Origin: an uncultured Bacilli bacterium
GTDB taxonomy: Bacteria; Bacillota_I; Bacilli_A; RF39; UBA660
Length of the DNA: 64,000 bases
Assembly (NCBI GenBank): GCA_934096125.1
Contig: CAKOLB010000002.1
Span: forward strand, 62,001 to 126,000
Reading direction: 5' to 3'
Positions 1 to 7,815 of the stretch are shown here, one piece after another. The first letter of the stretch is position 1. The number at the start of each line of letters is the position of its first letter. Both the position numbers and the translations under genes were made by a program. The notes below the pieces were generated by a model. It was not told the origin of the DNA. It did not search any database and was given only the letters and a program-made list of their open reading frames with translations.

Positions 1-381
1 AAACTTTAATTTATTGCTACGATAATGCATTATATACCATATTTCAAAAGTTGGTGCAGAAGTAATTATTTCTATACTATTATCAATACACTTTTGTTTT
101 ATCTCTCTTATTTCTCTTATTCGTTTTTCATCTAAATCCGTATCTATTACAAGAAATATTTGGCATGTATCTTCTGATTTTATATCCTCATTATCGATAT
201 ATTTTAGTAAATCATTTAACATGCCTTTAGGGTCAGTGCTATTGCCTGTTGAAAATTGTATTCTAAGACTCCGACTACTATAATTACGAAAATAGTAATA
301 TTCTGAAGATTTTTTTCCACCTTCCGAACAAATTACAATTAATGGTTTCTTCGCACTTTTCCTTAAGCTTCTTCTAGCCAT
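1..381 (-). CDS. RloB-like TOPRIM-type protein (AbiLii-like), cut by window edge
   Basis: This is an open frame of 127 codons that runs off the left edge. It starts at an ATG at 379-381, inside the last codons of the upstream ATPase gene, a 19-nt overlap that implies translational coupling. Visible motifs are a beta strand followed by ICSEGGKKSSEYYYF, then LVIDTDLDE, then APTFEIWYIMHY. The order E-G-x-x-x-x-x-Y, D-x-D and P-x-FE-x-W-x-x-x-H is that of RloB/AbiLii proteins, which have a TOPRIM-like nuclease core and pair with an AAA_15 ATPase in abortive-infection systems. The C-terminus lies outside the window, so catalytic completeness cannot be judged. Confidence 0.8.
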   Translation of the reverse strand, partial: MARRSLRKSAKKPLIVICSEGGKKSSEYYYFRNYSSRSLRIQFSTGNSTDPKGMLNDLLKYIDNEDIKSEDTCQIFLVIDTDLDEKRIREIREIKQKCIDNSIEIITSAPTFEIWYIMHYRSNKLKF

Positions 382-1628
382 AAATCAGTATCTTTGATAA
401 ATGGAATAGCTCCATAGCGACCATTTATATAACCTTTTTGAATATTTTCATCTTTTCGAACAGAAAACGAATCTAAGGGATATAAGTCTGAAACTCCTGT
501 AGATGGATTTTTCTCCGTGAACCATATTTGGTCTCTTCTTAATAGTTCCAAATTGAGTAAATTAGTGGCATGGGTTGTAAATATAAGCTGACTGCTTGCT
601 TTATTTATATCTTTGTTATTAAATAATTTAACTATAAATTCTACTAAGGCTGGATGCATACTTTTTTCAAGCTCATCTACTACAATTACTTTTGTAGTTT
701 CAAATGCTCTTTTTAAAAAGGGAGCAAAAGCAAATAGTACTTTGGTGCCAGATGATTCATCGCTAAGATTAAGTTTATATGTTTGCTTGCTATTGTTATC
801 AATTATAACTTCATGTTCTAGCTCTATATTAATATTTTTAACTTTATATGTTCCCCGAGGATTTATAAGTGGAGATGCTAGCATATTAGCTACAGTACTA
901 TCCATTTCTTTTTCTTCATAATCCACAGTTATATCTTTAATAAGAATATCCGCTTCTTTTAATAGTTTTAACGCAAATTTTTTTAAGTCCTCATCGCTAC
1001 CATATGCTCTTAAATCACTACTAGCAATACTTTCAAATGAATTATAAGTATCTATACTGTTTGCAAACCATAAATAAACATCTTTTGTTTTGTCGTAGTT
1101 CCAAGTAGTTGCAGTTGATAAAAATAGCTTATTTTCCGTATTTTTGATAGCTATTGGTTCTAATTTATTTTTATCACTATTAAATTCATAATTATTAGTA
1201 TTAGTTCTTCTAAAGATATTAGTAGGTTTTTGTGAATAATAAGCGTCAAGGACTTCATCATAAACTTTCTTTGTATCCGCATTAAAGAAATAACGATATT
1301 TAACTCCATTTATAAGAAATATAAATTCAAATTCACTTGGTTCATTCTTGCTGTTATCATCCAGTAAGAAAGGCTTTACTAAATCAATTTTTTCTCCAAA
1401 AGATATAATATTAGAATTTCTAACCATTAATATGGCGCATGTAAGAGCTTTTAACAAGTTTGATTTACCTGATGCATTTGCTCCATATATTGCCGCATTT
1501 TTAAGTAGTTCAAGATTATTAGTAAACACTATGTTTTCAAGATTTTCATCTCCAAGACCTTTTTCCATGGAAAGTGTTACTTTATTTTTAAAAGATAAAA
1601 AATTTTTAACACTAAATTCTATAAGCAT
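363..1628 (-). CDS. AAA_15-family ATPase of an RloA/AbiLi-type defence pair
   Basis: This 421-aa protein opens with the SMC/RecF-like start MLIEFSVKNFLSF. It has a Walker A GANASGKS at residues 49-56 and a Walker B VIVVDE ending at D318-E319. It also has a histidine switch FTTHATNLL and a C-terminal RRDQIWF element typical of AAA_15/OLD-like ATPases. In known RloA/AbiLi systems this ATPase senses phage infection and releases or activates its TOPRIM-like partner, here the overlapping downstream gene. A strong GGAGGGG ribosome binding site precedes the ATG. A TATAAT-like box lies just upstream near 1650. The gene sits alone between sigG and the window edge, which fits a horizontally acquired defence module. 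Confidence 0.85.
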   Translation of the reverse strand: MLIEFSVKNFLSFKNKVTLSMEKGLGDENLENIVFTNNLELLKNAAIYGANASGKSNLLKALTCAILMVRNSNIISFGEKIDLVKPFLLDDNSKNEPSEFEFIFLINGVKYRYFFNADTKKVYDEVLDAYYSQKPTNIFRRTNTNNYEFNSDKNKLEPIAIKNTENKLFLSTATTWNYDKTKDVYLWFANSIDTYNSFESIASSDLRAYGSDEDLKKFALKLLKEADILIKDITVDYEEKEMDSTVANMLASPLINPRGTYKVKNINIELEHEVIIDNNSKQTYKLNLSDESSGTKVLFAFAPFLKRAFETTKVIVVDELEKSMHPALVEFIVKLFNNKDINKASSQLIFTTHATNLLNLELLRRDQIWFTEKNPSTGVSDLYPLDSFSVRKDENIQKGYINGRYGAIPFIKDTDLWLEEA

Positions 1629-1745
1629 CTTTATCCCCTCCGGTAATTATTATACACTAAATTAGATAAAAATGTTATTATTTTTTTAATTTTTGCGTTT
1701 TTTTTGCAATTTTCACTAAAATAATTATATTTTTTTAAATTATTT

Positions 1746-2522
1746 TTATTTTATTAATTTTCTTACATTTTCTATAGCATTTTTTTCAATCCGTGATACT
1801 TGGGCTTGGCTTATACATAACTCACTTGCCAGTTCCATTTGGGTTTTCCCAATAATAAATCTTGATACCAAAATATTTCTTTCTCTTTCTTTAATGTGAA
1901 GTAAAGCCTTTCGAAGTGATATAATTGTATCTTTGTCTAAATCTTTATCCTTTTTATCAGCGATTTGGTCAAAAAGATATATGGTATCTCCCCCATCGTT
2001 ATAAATTGGTTCAAAGATACTGGCTGGATCTTTTAAAGCATCCAAAGCATAACTAATTGTATATTCATCAATATTTAAACTTTTAGCAATTAAAGAAGAT
2101 GTTGGTTCTTTTCCATATTTAGCGGTATATTCATCTTTAAATTTAATTATTGCATAAGCCATTTCCTTAATGCTTCGGCTTACTCTTAAGGCCATATTAT
2201 CCCTAATATATCTTTTAACTTCACCAGATATTAAAGGGACTGCATAAGTAGATAGTTTCAAGCCATAAGATAAATCAAAGTTATCAATTGCTTTAATCAG
2301 GCCTATTACACCTACTTGGAATAAATCATCCATGTTTAAACCTTTATGATTAAACTTTCGTAAAACACTTAAAACAAGTTTTAAATTACCACTAATAAGT
2401 CTTTCTTTCGCATCAATAGAACCATTATGATATTCAACAAATAATTTCTCCATCTCTTTTTGACTTAAAACTTCTATCTCACTTGTATTAATACCTGTTA
2501 TTTCTACTTTATACTTTGCCAT
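1746..2522 (-). CDS. sigG: Sporulation sigma factor SigG
   Basis: This 258-aa sigma-70 family protein matches the SigF/SigG group. Region 2 contains DDLFQVGVIGLIKAIDNFDL followed by LSTYAVPLISGEVKRYIRDN. The central FEPIYNDGGD motif and the N-terminal KVEITGINTSEIEVL are particular to SigG rather than SigF. Region 4 carries the helix-turn-helix in GKTQMELASELCISQAQVSRIEK. SigG directs late forespore transcription and its presence argues strongly for an endospore former. It is transcribed alone here, with no spoIIGA/sigE in the window. A short decayed copy of its 5' end lies upstream at 2805-2880. Confidence 0.93.
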   Translation of the reverse strand: MAKYKVEITGINTSEIEVLSQKEMEKLFVEYHNGSIDAKERLISGNLKLVLSVLRKFNHKGLNMDDLFQVGVIGLIKAIDNFDLSYGLKLSTYAVPLISGEVKRYIRDNMALRVSRSIKEMAYAIIKFKDEYTAKYGKEPTSSLIAKSLNIDEYTISYALDALKDPASIFEPIYNDGGDTIYLFDQIADKKDKDLDKDTIISLRKALLHIKERERNILVSRFIIGKTQMELASELCISQAQVSRIEKNAIENVRKLIK

Positions 2523-2804
2523 AAATAAATTCCTTTCTTATTATTTATGGTTTCTTTTCTAGTTATTTATACAAAGAAAGGGCCTTAGTAGAAATGAATA
2601 GTTTCTATTAAGCCGCTTTAAATTTTTGTCGAATTTATATAGAGAATAATTTTTTTAAAATAACGCCATACTTATAGCAATTTCCTTTATAAAAAATGAC
2701 TCAGGGCTTCTAAAGTTTCCTGAGTACCACTCGATATAAACTATATCATCATTATTTATAGCTGTCAATATTATCTTGATGATTTATTAAACCTCTTTTA
2801 TAGA

Positions 2805-2880
2805 ATAATATTCAACAAATGATTTCTAAATTTTTTTTACTTAAGATTTTCATCTCACTTGCTTAATACTGGTTATTAAT
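2805..2880 (-). pseudogene. Decayed duplicate of the sigG 5' end in the sigG-efp gap
   Basis: Within the 372-bp gap 2523-2894 this stretch aligns by eye to sigG bases 2428-2505. It shares ATTCAACAAAT, GATTTCT/AATTTCT, CTTAA and ATCTCACTTG blocks in the same order and orientation. It has stops and small indels and no open frame. It appears to be a relic of a tandem duplication of sigG or of a rearrangement. The rest of the gap (2523-2804) contains only AT-rich sequence and a small CTCAGG...CCTGAG inverted repeat near 2700-2735. I recognise nothing else in it. Confidence 0.6.
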
Positions 2881-2882
2881 AC

Positions 2883-2906
2883 AAAAAAAGAGCTTTACGC
2901 TCTTCC
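2883..2906 (-). terminator. Rho-independent terminator of rpmG-efp
   Basis: On the minus strand the stem AAGAGC/GCTCTT with a five-base loop is followed by seven T. It overlaps the last codons and stop of efp. Confidence 0.8.
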
Positions 2907-3455
2907 AGAATATTTACCATCTTTAGTAGAGATAATTATTTTTTCTCCCTCATTTATAAATAATGGTACCTTTACTATATAACCTGTTTCAATCTTAGCA
3001 TCTTTACTAGCATTTGTTGCAGTATTACCTTTAACCGCAGGTTCAGTTTCCACTACTTCATATTCTATTTTTTCAGGTAGTGTTATACCTATAATTTCTC
3101 CCTCATAATAATCAATATCTATTTCTAGACCTTCTTTAATAAAGTTTACATTATTTCCAAGGATAGATGATGGTATTTCCATTTGTTCATAAGTTTCTCC
3201 ATTCATAAATACATAATCATCACCCATGCTGTATAGATATGAAGCTTTAACTTTTTCAATACGAGCTTTAGTAATCTTAATATTAGTATTGAATGTATCT
3301 TCAGTTACAGAACCTGTACGAAGATTTTTTCTTTTTATACGGACAAAAGCAGGACCTTTACCAGGCTTAACGTGTTGAAATTCTACTATAGTATATAAAT
3401 TTCCATCCATGATAATAGTCATACCATTTTTGATATCATTAATGTTAATATCCAT
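2895..3455 (-). CDS. efp: Elongation factor P
   Basis: This 186-aa protein has the usual EF-P length and three-domain arrangement. The N-terminal KOW-like domain carries the loop HVKPGKGPAFVR, whose tip lysine (K33) is the site that contacts the peptidyl-tRNA acceptor and is modified in many bacteria. The C-terminal OB domain includes GITLPEKIEYEV and the signature near KVPLFINEGEKIII. EF-P relieves ribosome stalling at polyproline stretches. No modification enzymes (EpmA or YmfI type) are visible nearby. It follows rpmG with an 18-bp gap, so the two are probably cotranscribed. Confidence 0.95.
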   Translation of the reverse strand: MDININDIKNGMTIIMDGNLYTIVEFQHVKPGKGPAFVRIKRKNLRTGSVTEDTFNTNIKITKARIEKVKASYLYSMGDDYVFMNGETYEQMEIPSSILGNNVNFIKEGLEIDIDYYEGEIIGITLPEKIEYEVVETEPAVKGNTATNASKDAKIETGYIVKVPLFINEGEKIIISTKDGKYSGRA

Positions 3456-3473
3456 AACTTTCCCTCTTTTCTA

Positions 3474-3638
3474 TTATTTCTTTTCTTTAAAAGGTTGTGT
3501 CTTTCCACATTTTTTGCAGTATCTATTTATTTCAAGACGTTCAGTAGTATTTTTCTTATTTTTACTAACGGGACGAGCTTCAAAACCACAAGCAGTACAT
3601 CTCATAGTAACTTCACTACGATTTTCTTTTTTAGCCAT
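3474..3638 (-). CDS. rpmG: Ribosomal protein L33 (zinc-binding form)
   Basis: This 54-aa ORF starts MAKKENRSEVTMRCTACG and contains ERLEINRYCKKCGKTQPFKE. Two CxxC pairs (C14/C17 and C41/C44) make this the zinc-dependent 'C+' form of L33. The start at 3636-3638 is preceded by an AGGAGGAA ribosome binding site. It sits upstream of efp on the same strand. Confidence 0.93.
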   Translation of the reverse strand: MAKKENRSEVTMRCTACGFEARPVSKNKKNTTERLEINRYCKKCGKTQPFKEKK

Positions 3639-3782
3639 AAATATTCCTCCTCACTTAATTCATCTTAATTTATTATACCAAAATTATTTTACATTTCAAC
3701 TTTTTTACCTTCATTTTATGGCAATCTCATAAAAAAACAATTAATTTTGTGATAAAAGCATAAGTTAATAAATATTTTAATT

Positions 3783-4190
3783 ATGAGCATTTATAGAATT
3801 TTATGTGGGTATACATATTCTGAAGATATGGCGTATTTCTTAGAAGTTCAGGAAAACCATTTCACACAATCACTTGATTTAAAAATTGGTACTCCATATC
3901 ATGACACTTTCTCTAGATCTTATTTCTTTTTTTAAGGAATATTATATTTTCAATTAGACAAGTTAAAGTTGATGATAAATCAAAGGAAATAACTACTATT
4001 TATAAATTACAAGTATTACTAGATATACATGGAAAAATTGTAACAATTGATCAATTTGGTGCTATGATGTTATATTAGGTGAAGATCTTTTAAGAAAGCG
4101 TGCTGAAAATTCCATAGATAATTTATCTTTAATTAGAAAATAGTTCTTAATCTAACAAAGTAGATAACTCTATGGAAGCTAATTTAACAT
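3783..4190 (+). pseudogene. Degraded ISAs1-family transposase
   Basis: Translation of the plus strand gives the ISAs1 N-terminal pattern ICGxxSxEDM...IGTPYHDTFSRSYFF, where family members have GIPSHDTFGRVF. After a stop and frame change come EITTIYKLQVLLDIHGKIV and TIDQFGAM, the DDE-containing segment around ...EIPALLDLLDLKGAIVTIDAMG. A C-terminal scrap GEDLLRKRAENSIDNLSLIR matches the family's RIRKGNAPENLAxLR region. Stops, frameshifts and an internal deletion mean it cannot be active. Confidence 0.7.
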
Positions 4191-4714
4191 TAAAGAAAAA
4201 AAATGACTAGATATATAAGTAATTTCAAAAATATTGAAAATCTTATAGTTCAAGTCATTCCATCATTAAACTAACTTTGCATCAATTTTTATGTAATTGC
4301 CATCTCTTCATTTACCTTAAGTTATCCCAAAATACTTATTATATTTAGCTTGAAGTATATTTGTATGAAGGAGGAAAACAGCTAGTGTTATATTGCATTC
4401 ATTTTGATATTATTTATCATACAAATGCTATCAATTATGTTATTTATGCTGTCACTTCTTACACTTGCTAGTCGTTTGTTGTTATTTTTTATTACTTTTG
4501 CTAGTATTTCGCTATCTTTTGTATTACTTATGACAGTAGTTTGCTACTATTTTGATAGCGTTTTACATGCACTTCGGTAACTTTTTGACAGTATTTTGCA
4601 TGCTGTTCAAAGCACCTTGTAAGCAAGTACTTTATTAAGTTTAAGTATTTATCAATTGAATGTATTTGTATTTTTTTACTATCATAACGCTATCATATTA
4701 CTGACATTTGTATG
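4191..4714. other. Gene-free accessory spacer, nothing recognised
   Basis: This AT-rich 520-bp stretch lies between the ISAs1 relic and the first surface-protein gene. It contains an isolated AAGGAGGAAAA ribosome-binding-like site near 4367-4378 that is not followed by a useful frame. It also has loosely repeated TTTGCTA/TTTTGACAGTATTTTG words between 4460 and 4620. I see no open frame, RNA gene or DGR template repeat. Confidence 0.5.
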
Positions 4715-6241
4715 CTACACGGCAATCCTAATTGGATTTACTTTAGTTCCTGTGCCGGATGCATAAGTTGTGGAATCCACGAGATTGAAGGACGGCCGGA
4801 CCACATACGCCTTAGACGCACGGTTGCTGTCCACATACCCAGACGCATACACAACGAACACAGGAAACGCATAGTCCGAATACCGGGAAATAGTCCATTC
4901 ATAACTACCGCCATTATATAGCCAGTTTTCTTTAATTCCTTTTCGGATGTCTTCTCCATTATACTTCCAACCAGGCAATGACCAATATTTTGGACTTGCT
5001 GCAAAACCATAGTCACTTGCATACATGAGTCCTATTTTTGCACTATAAGTAGTACTAGCATTCGTCGTCATTTCTTTTGAGTACATGTTCTTTATTCCTG
5101 CAGTCGAAGCCATTGACCTATCAGCTCCTCCGACTTGCCATGTTGTTGTGGCAATTTTACCAGCCCAAGTTGTTCCTATTTTATTTATGAAATTTTTATT
5201 TAAGTTAGTTTTATTAAGTAAACTTGTACTCCAGTCATTTGAACCATCTCCTTGATTTATTGTTGTGTTTGCTTTGTAATTCCAGCTATATTCCGTACTT
5301 GAACTATAATCTCCATCAGCGCCAAGTAAAGTACTGCTTGCAACTGTGGCTTTAATAAGTTTCACTTGTCCACTTTTTACATAGATTATTCGGTATAGAT
5401 TATCTGCTGGACATGGACTTGCAGTTGAACCAAAGCATACATAATTGTCGGGATTTGCTCCTGAATATCTGTAAGAGTCATCTTCTGCTCCTAGTATAAG
5501 TGATGCATCATGGTGATAAATACTTGCTGCTTGACCATATTTTGTACTTAGCGTTGTAAGACATGTTGCAAGGTTACTTCCATTTGTGCATCCGCTTGTT
5601 GCTAACGTATATTGTGAATTTTTGCTTATTTGGAGTACACCAGTAAAGCTCTTACCAGCATTACTGGTTTGGTCTCTATCTAAGTTAACTAAAGTAACTT
5701 GCACTTTCCAATTATCTGTTTTATTTGGAGATGCTGATATTTCATAATAATCAGCTATTTTTATTGGGCCAGTATAAGTTGTGATATCAAAGCCACTTAC
5801 TCCACCAGAAGTTACATAATTCATCCCATCAAGCTCTGTTACTACTTTATTATTGGGATCAGTAATTGTAAGAAGCAATTCTGCAGAATTGCTACTAGTT
5901 GTGTATATGAAGGGATTGTTAGTAATATTAAAGTAAAGATAATAATGTTCTGTTGCTTCATTTGTAGCATCGTTGGCTGTTAGCAAAGCTGTTGCTGTAG
6001 TACTACCTGTCACATTACCTTTCCCACTTGCAAATGATGTTTGGTCGGCTGTTAGGTTAACCGATGAACCCACACTAAAAGATAAGTTATCCGTAGACGA
6101 CGTTTGTACTCTAACGCTACTATTTGACGTAGCACCACCTTGTGCAACAAAATATGCATACGTTGCTCCTCCTACTACAACAAAAAAGCCAAATAACGTT
6201 ATTAACATTAAAATTTTTTCTTTTCTATTGCTTCTTTTCAT
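4715..6241 (-). CDS. Surface protein with TasA/CalY-like stalk and DGR-like variable C-terminal domain (copy 1)
   Basis: This 508-aa protein has an N-terminal signal/anchor (KEKILMLITLFGFFVVVGG) ending in ATYAYFVAQ, reminiscent of SipW-dependent CalY/TasA exported proteins. A Thr/Ser-rich beta domain (about 35-205) follows and is shared with four other loci in this window. The segment from about 215 onward (YHHDASL, NYVCFGS, NLYRIIYV, WSLPG, GEDIRKGIKENWLYNGG) resembles the DUF6273/C-type-lectin-like domains of Firmicutes surface proteins and ends in a putative DGR variable region. A 24-residue tail (GTGTKVNPIRI) follows. An AAAGGAG site fixes the start. No LPxTG motif is present. The family resemblance is from memory, not a search. 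Confidence 0.7.
   Translation of the reverse strand: MKRSNRKEKILMLITLFGFFVVVGGATYAYFVAQGGATSNSSVRVQTSSTDNLSFSVGSSVNLTADQTSFASGKGNVTGSTTATALLTANDATNEATEHYYLYFNITNNPFIYTTSSNSAELLLTITDPNNKVVTELDGMNYVTSGGVSGFDITTYTGPIKIADYYEISASPNKTDNWKVQVTLVNLDRDQTSNAGKSFTGVLQISKNSQYTLATSGCTNGSNLATCLTTLSTKYGQAASIYHHDASLILGAEDDSYRYSGANPDNYVCFGSTASPCPADNLYRIIYVKSGQVKLIKATVASSTLLGADGDYSSSTEYSWNYKANTTINQGDGSNDWSTSLLNKTNLNKNFINKIGTTWAGKIATTTWQVGGADRSMASTAGIKNMYSKEMTTNASTTYSAKIGLMYASDYGFAASPKYWSLPGWKYNGEDIRKGIKENWLYNGGSYEWTISRYSDYAFPVFVVYASGYVDSNRASKAYVVRPSFNLVDSTTYASGTGTKVNPIRIAV
4783..4905 (-). other. Putative DGR variable region, copy 1
   Basis: The coding block from the tyrosine after NGGS to VVRPSFNL differs from the copy at 7877-7999 at 15 amino acids within about 40 codons, while the preceding residues GEDIRKGIKENWLYNGGS are identical. 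Invariant framework residues are WTISR, S, YA, VF, VY, GYV, AS and VVRPSFNL. Of 35 codons from CGG to the last Leu, 23 end in G or C, far above the surrounding gene. In DGR targets the VR ends in a similar RP-x-FNL/RPALNL motif. A template repeat was not found in the window. Confidence 0.6.
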
Positions 6242-6362
6242 AAATCTACACTCCTTTTAATATTACCAACTTATCTTACTTTTCATTATACCAGAATTAG
6301 AAATAGCTAGTCAATCGTATAAAACTGTGTTAGTTTAAATTTGAAGTGCAACACTTCACCAA

Positions 6363-6391
6363 TTGAAAAAGACACATGAATAACCTATAAT
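6363..6391 (+). promoter_or_regulatory. Sigma-A promoter of an insertion-sequence relic
   Basis: TTGAAA and TATAAT are separated by exactly 17 bp on the plus strand, reading into the IS30-like fragment. A small inverted repeat GAAGTG-CAA-CACTTC lies just upstream (about 6342-6357) and may mark the element's end. Confidence 0.65.
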
Positions 6392-6413
6392 ATCTGACAA
6401 TTAAACAAGAAAG

Positions 6414-6780
6414 GAAAAATTATTTATTAGAACAGGTAAAACTAAAACAATGCCGTACACCGCAGAATACGCTCAGAATAACGCTGATTTTAAAAGAGGT
6501 TTATCTAAAGGTGAATACAAACTAAGGGGAAATGAAAAAATGGCTAAGTTCATTGAAAAGAGATAAATGGGCACAAGATGCAATTGTGGGTTGTATGAAA
6601 AATCACGATTATTTTAACCGAGATGGCTTTGAGCCTATCACTACTCCCACAGTTTACCATGCCATAAGATATCACATCATCAATGTAAGACTAGAAGATA
6701 CCAGAAGAATGAAATATAAAACAGAATATAAATACCATAAAAATGATCTTCCATCTCATAAACATCATGCTATCGTTCAT
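6414..6780 (+). pseudogene. IS30-like transposase N-terminal fragment
   Basis: The translation reads YTAEYAQNNADFKRGLSKG...EKMAKFIEKR, then after a one-base frame change near 6562 DKWAQDAIVGCMKNHDYF, TTPTVYHAIR and LEDTRRMKYKTEY. This is the layout of IS30-family proteins (YxAxYAQ, KWSPDAIVG, TIYxxI). It has lost its start and its DDE domain and runs straight into IS4-like sequence in one continuous frame. The family call comes from pattern recognition only. Confidence 0.55.
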
Positions 6781-7239
6781 AAAGACATTGAACTATATGA
6801 TTCAAAATATAAAGCAAATATTGTTATTAGTAAATACTTAAATACTAAGGATCCTTGGATTATTGTTACAAATAAAGATGTTAAGCATGCTATTCAAAAT
6901 TATTCTCATCGTTTTGGCTCTATTGAATGTGTTTTTAAAAATCAAAAAAGCAATGGATTATTTCTAGAAGCAATTAACAACGCAAGTGAGAAAGCATATA
7001 ACACAATGTATACCATGGCCTGTACTGTTGCTTTATTTCTAACTATCATTGGTGCTGATTACTCTAAAAATATCAAATGTTATAAAACTGAAAAGATTGT
7101 TACTCATAAAGTGTATAAAAATAAAGGGAAAGTACGGGTTATGTCCTTATTTAGGATTGGTTTAACTTTGTTTCATCGAGCCGTAAATTCACTAAAGTAT
7201 ATTCGATTGCCAATAAGATTTATTCTCTATGATATTTAA
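6781..7239 (+). pseudogene. IS4-like transposase C-terminal fragment
   Basis: In the same frame as the preceding IS30-like piece, the sequence changes to KANIVISKYLNTKDPWIIVTN and YSHRFGSIECVFKNQKSNG. The latter contains the Y-(2)-R-(3)-E-(6)-K signature of IS4-family DDE transposases, with the last catalytic glutamate. It continues to FLTIIGADYSKN, MSLFRIGLTLF and a normal-looking C-terminus. The catalytic N-terminal two thirds are missing, so this is a dead fragment fused to another dead transposase. The following 7240-7375 contains no complete gene. Confidence 0.6.
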
Positions 7240-7375
7240 CACTTTTATGACATTTCATATTAACATTTTCAGCAAAATCTTTTTCGCGTGCAATAAATTT
7301 AGAAATTGCATATTCACAAGTGTAAATATGTGGTTTTTCACCATCTTAAGCATCTAATTAGCAACATAGTGTATC

Positions 7376-7424
7376 AAAAAAGAGGCAAATCGTCGAGCAC
7401 TGGTCGAACTTTTTGCCTCTTTTT
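7376..7424. terminator. Long bidirectional hairpin terminator
   Basis: A 13-bp perfect stem AAAAAGAGGCAAA/TTTGCCTCTTTTT encloses a region that can form a further TCGA/TCGA stem. Both flanks provide A/T runs, so it could end transcripts from either side: the transposase relic (+) or the short ORF and surface-protein gene (-). Confidence 0.75.
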
Positions 7425-7431
7425 GGCTCGG

Positions 7432-7468
7432 TTTCACCGTTGTTTTTTTAAAACTGTCCGTCAATCAG
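7432..7468. repeat. 37-bp direct repeat, left copy
   Basis: TTTCACCGTTGTTTTTTTAA...CAATCAG recurs at 7779-7815 with about two mismatches. The pair brackets the 29-bp tandem repeat and a short ORF. The right copy overlaps the stop codon of the second surface-protein gene. Confidence 0.85.
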
Positions 7469-7507
7469 CTAGTTGCCTTATTCCTCTTTTGTTTATTCCT
7501 ATAAATG

Positions 7508-7594
7508 TATATATATCTATATTTTCAATTATATCGTATATATATCTATATTTTCAATTATATCGTATATATATCTATATTTTCAATTATATCG
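7508..7594. repeat. Three tandem copies of a 29-bp unit inside a short ORF
   Basis: The unit begins TATATATATCTATATTTTCA and ends ATTATATCG, and is repeated three times without visible mismatch. Because 29 is not a multiple of three and the second copy read in the shifted frame has a stop, the repeat truncates the minus-strand ORF at 7558-7692. Confidence 0.9.
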
Positions 7595-7692
7595 CCTTTC
7601 TTTATATTTATATCATTTTTAATAGCATATACTACTAAGTACATGTCATCTAGTCTTTTTTTAGTATAATCTACTACTTTTAAACTTTGCAT
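7558..7692 (-). CDS. Short ORF truncated by tandem repeat, function unknown
   Basis: This 44-aa ORF begins MQSLKVVDYTKKRLDDMY and has a good AGGAGGA site nine bases upstream of ATG. The reading frame enters the 29-bp repeat as GDIIENIDIY and stops in the second copy. If only one copy were present, the frame would continue through TFIGINKRGIRQLAD and stop near 7464, giving about 57 residues. An extended -10 TTGTATAAT and a 19-bp palindrome lie upstream. No family is recognised. It lies downstream of, and co-oriented with, the second surface-protein gene. Confidence 0.5.
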   Translation of the reverse strand: MQSLKVVDYTKKRLDDMYLVVYAIKNDINIKKGDIIENIDIYTI

Positions 7693-7729
7693 TATGTATT
7701 ATCCTCCTTCTACCAAAAAAAATATGGAA

Positions 7730-7748
7730 TGTAAATTTATAATTTACA
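7730..7748. promoter_or_regulatory. Operator-like palindrome upstream of the short ORF
   Basis: The arms TGTAAAT and ATTTACA are perfect inverted repeats separated by five bases. They lie between the TATAAT-like box (about 7753-7760, minus strand) and the ribosome binding site of the 44-aa ORF, a position suited to a repressor. Confidence 0.45.
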
Positions 7749-7778
7749 CACCATATTATACAACGTCTTTTGGTTAGT

Positions 7779-7815
7779 TTTCACCGTTGTTTTTTTAAAA
7801 TTGTCCGTTAATCAG
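7779..7815. repeat. 37-bp direct repeat, right copy
   Basis: This is the second copy of the repeat at 7432-7468, in the same orientation. It differs by AAATTGTCCGTTAATCAG against AAACTGTCCGTCAATCAG. It overlaps the TGA of the second surface-protein gene. Confidence 0.85.

Noticed and set aside
613..1665. Plus-strand frames opposite the first defence ATPase
   Set aside because: Low-complexity Ser/Leu-rich translations, no start signals, fully inside the real gene.
4191..4714. DGR template repeat in the spacer next to surface gene 1
   Set aside because: I looked on both strands for a near-copy of the VR framework (GYV...VVRPSFNL coding or its complement). None occurs here or elsewhere in the window besides the two VRs and the short VLRPVFNL remnant at 58345.
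4712..5022. Overlapping frames opposite and within surface gene 1 (and 7862-8116 in gene 2) as separate genes
   Set aside because: They lack ribosome binding sites and are shadows created by the G/C-rich variable block. The matching frames in both genes reflect shared DNA only.
6532..7239. The 235-residue plus-strand frame as a DGR reverse transcriptase or accessory protein
   Set aside because: It has no YxDD motif and its halves match IS30- and IS4-type transposase motifs.
7508..7594. 29-bp repeats as a mini CRISPR
   Set aside because: Tandem without spacers and very AT-rich, inside a coding frame.
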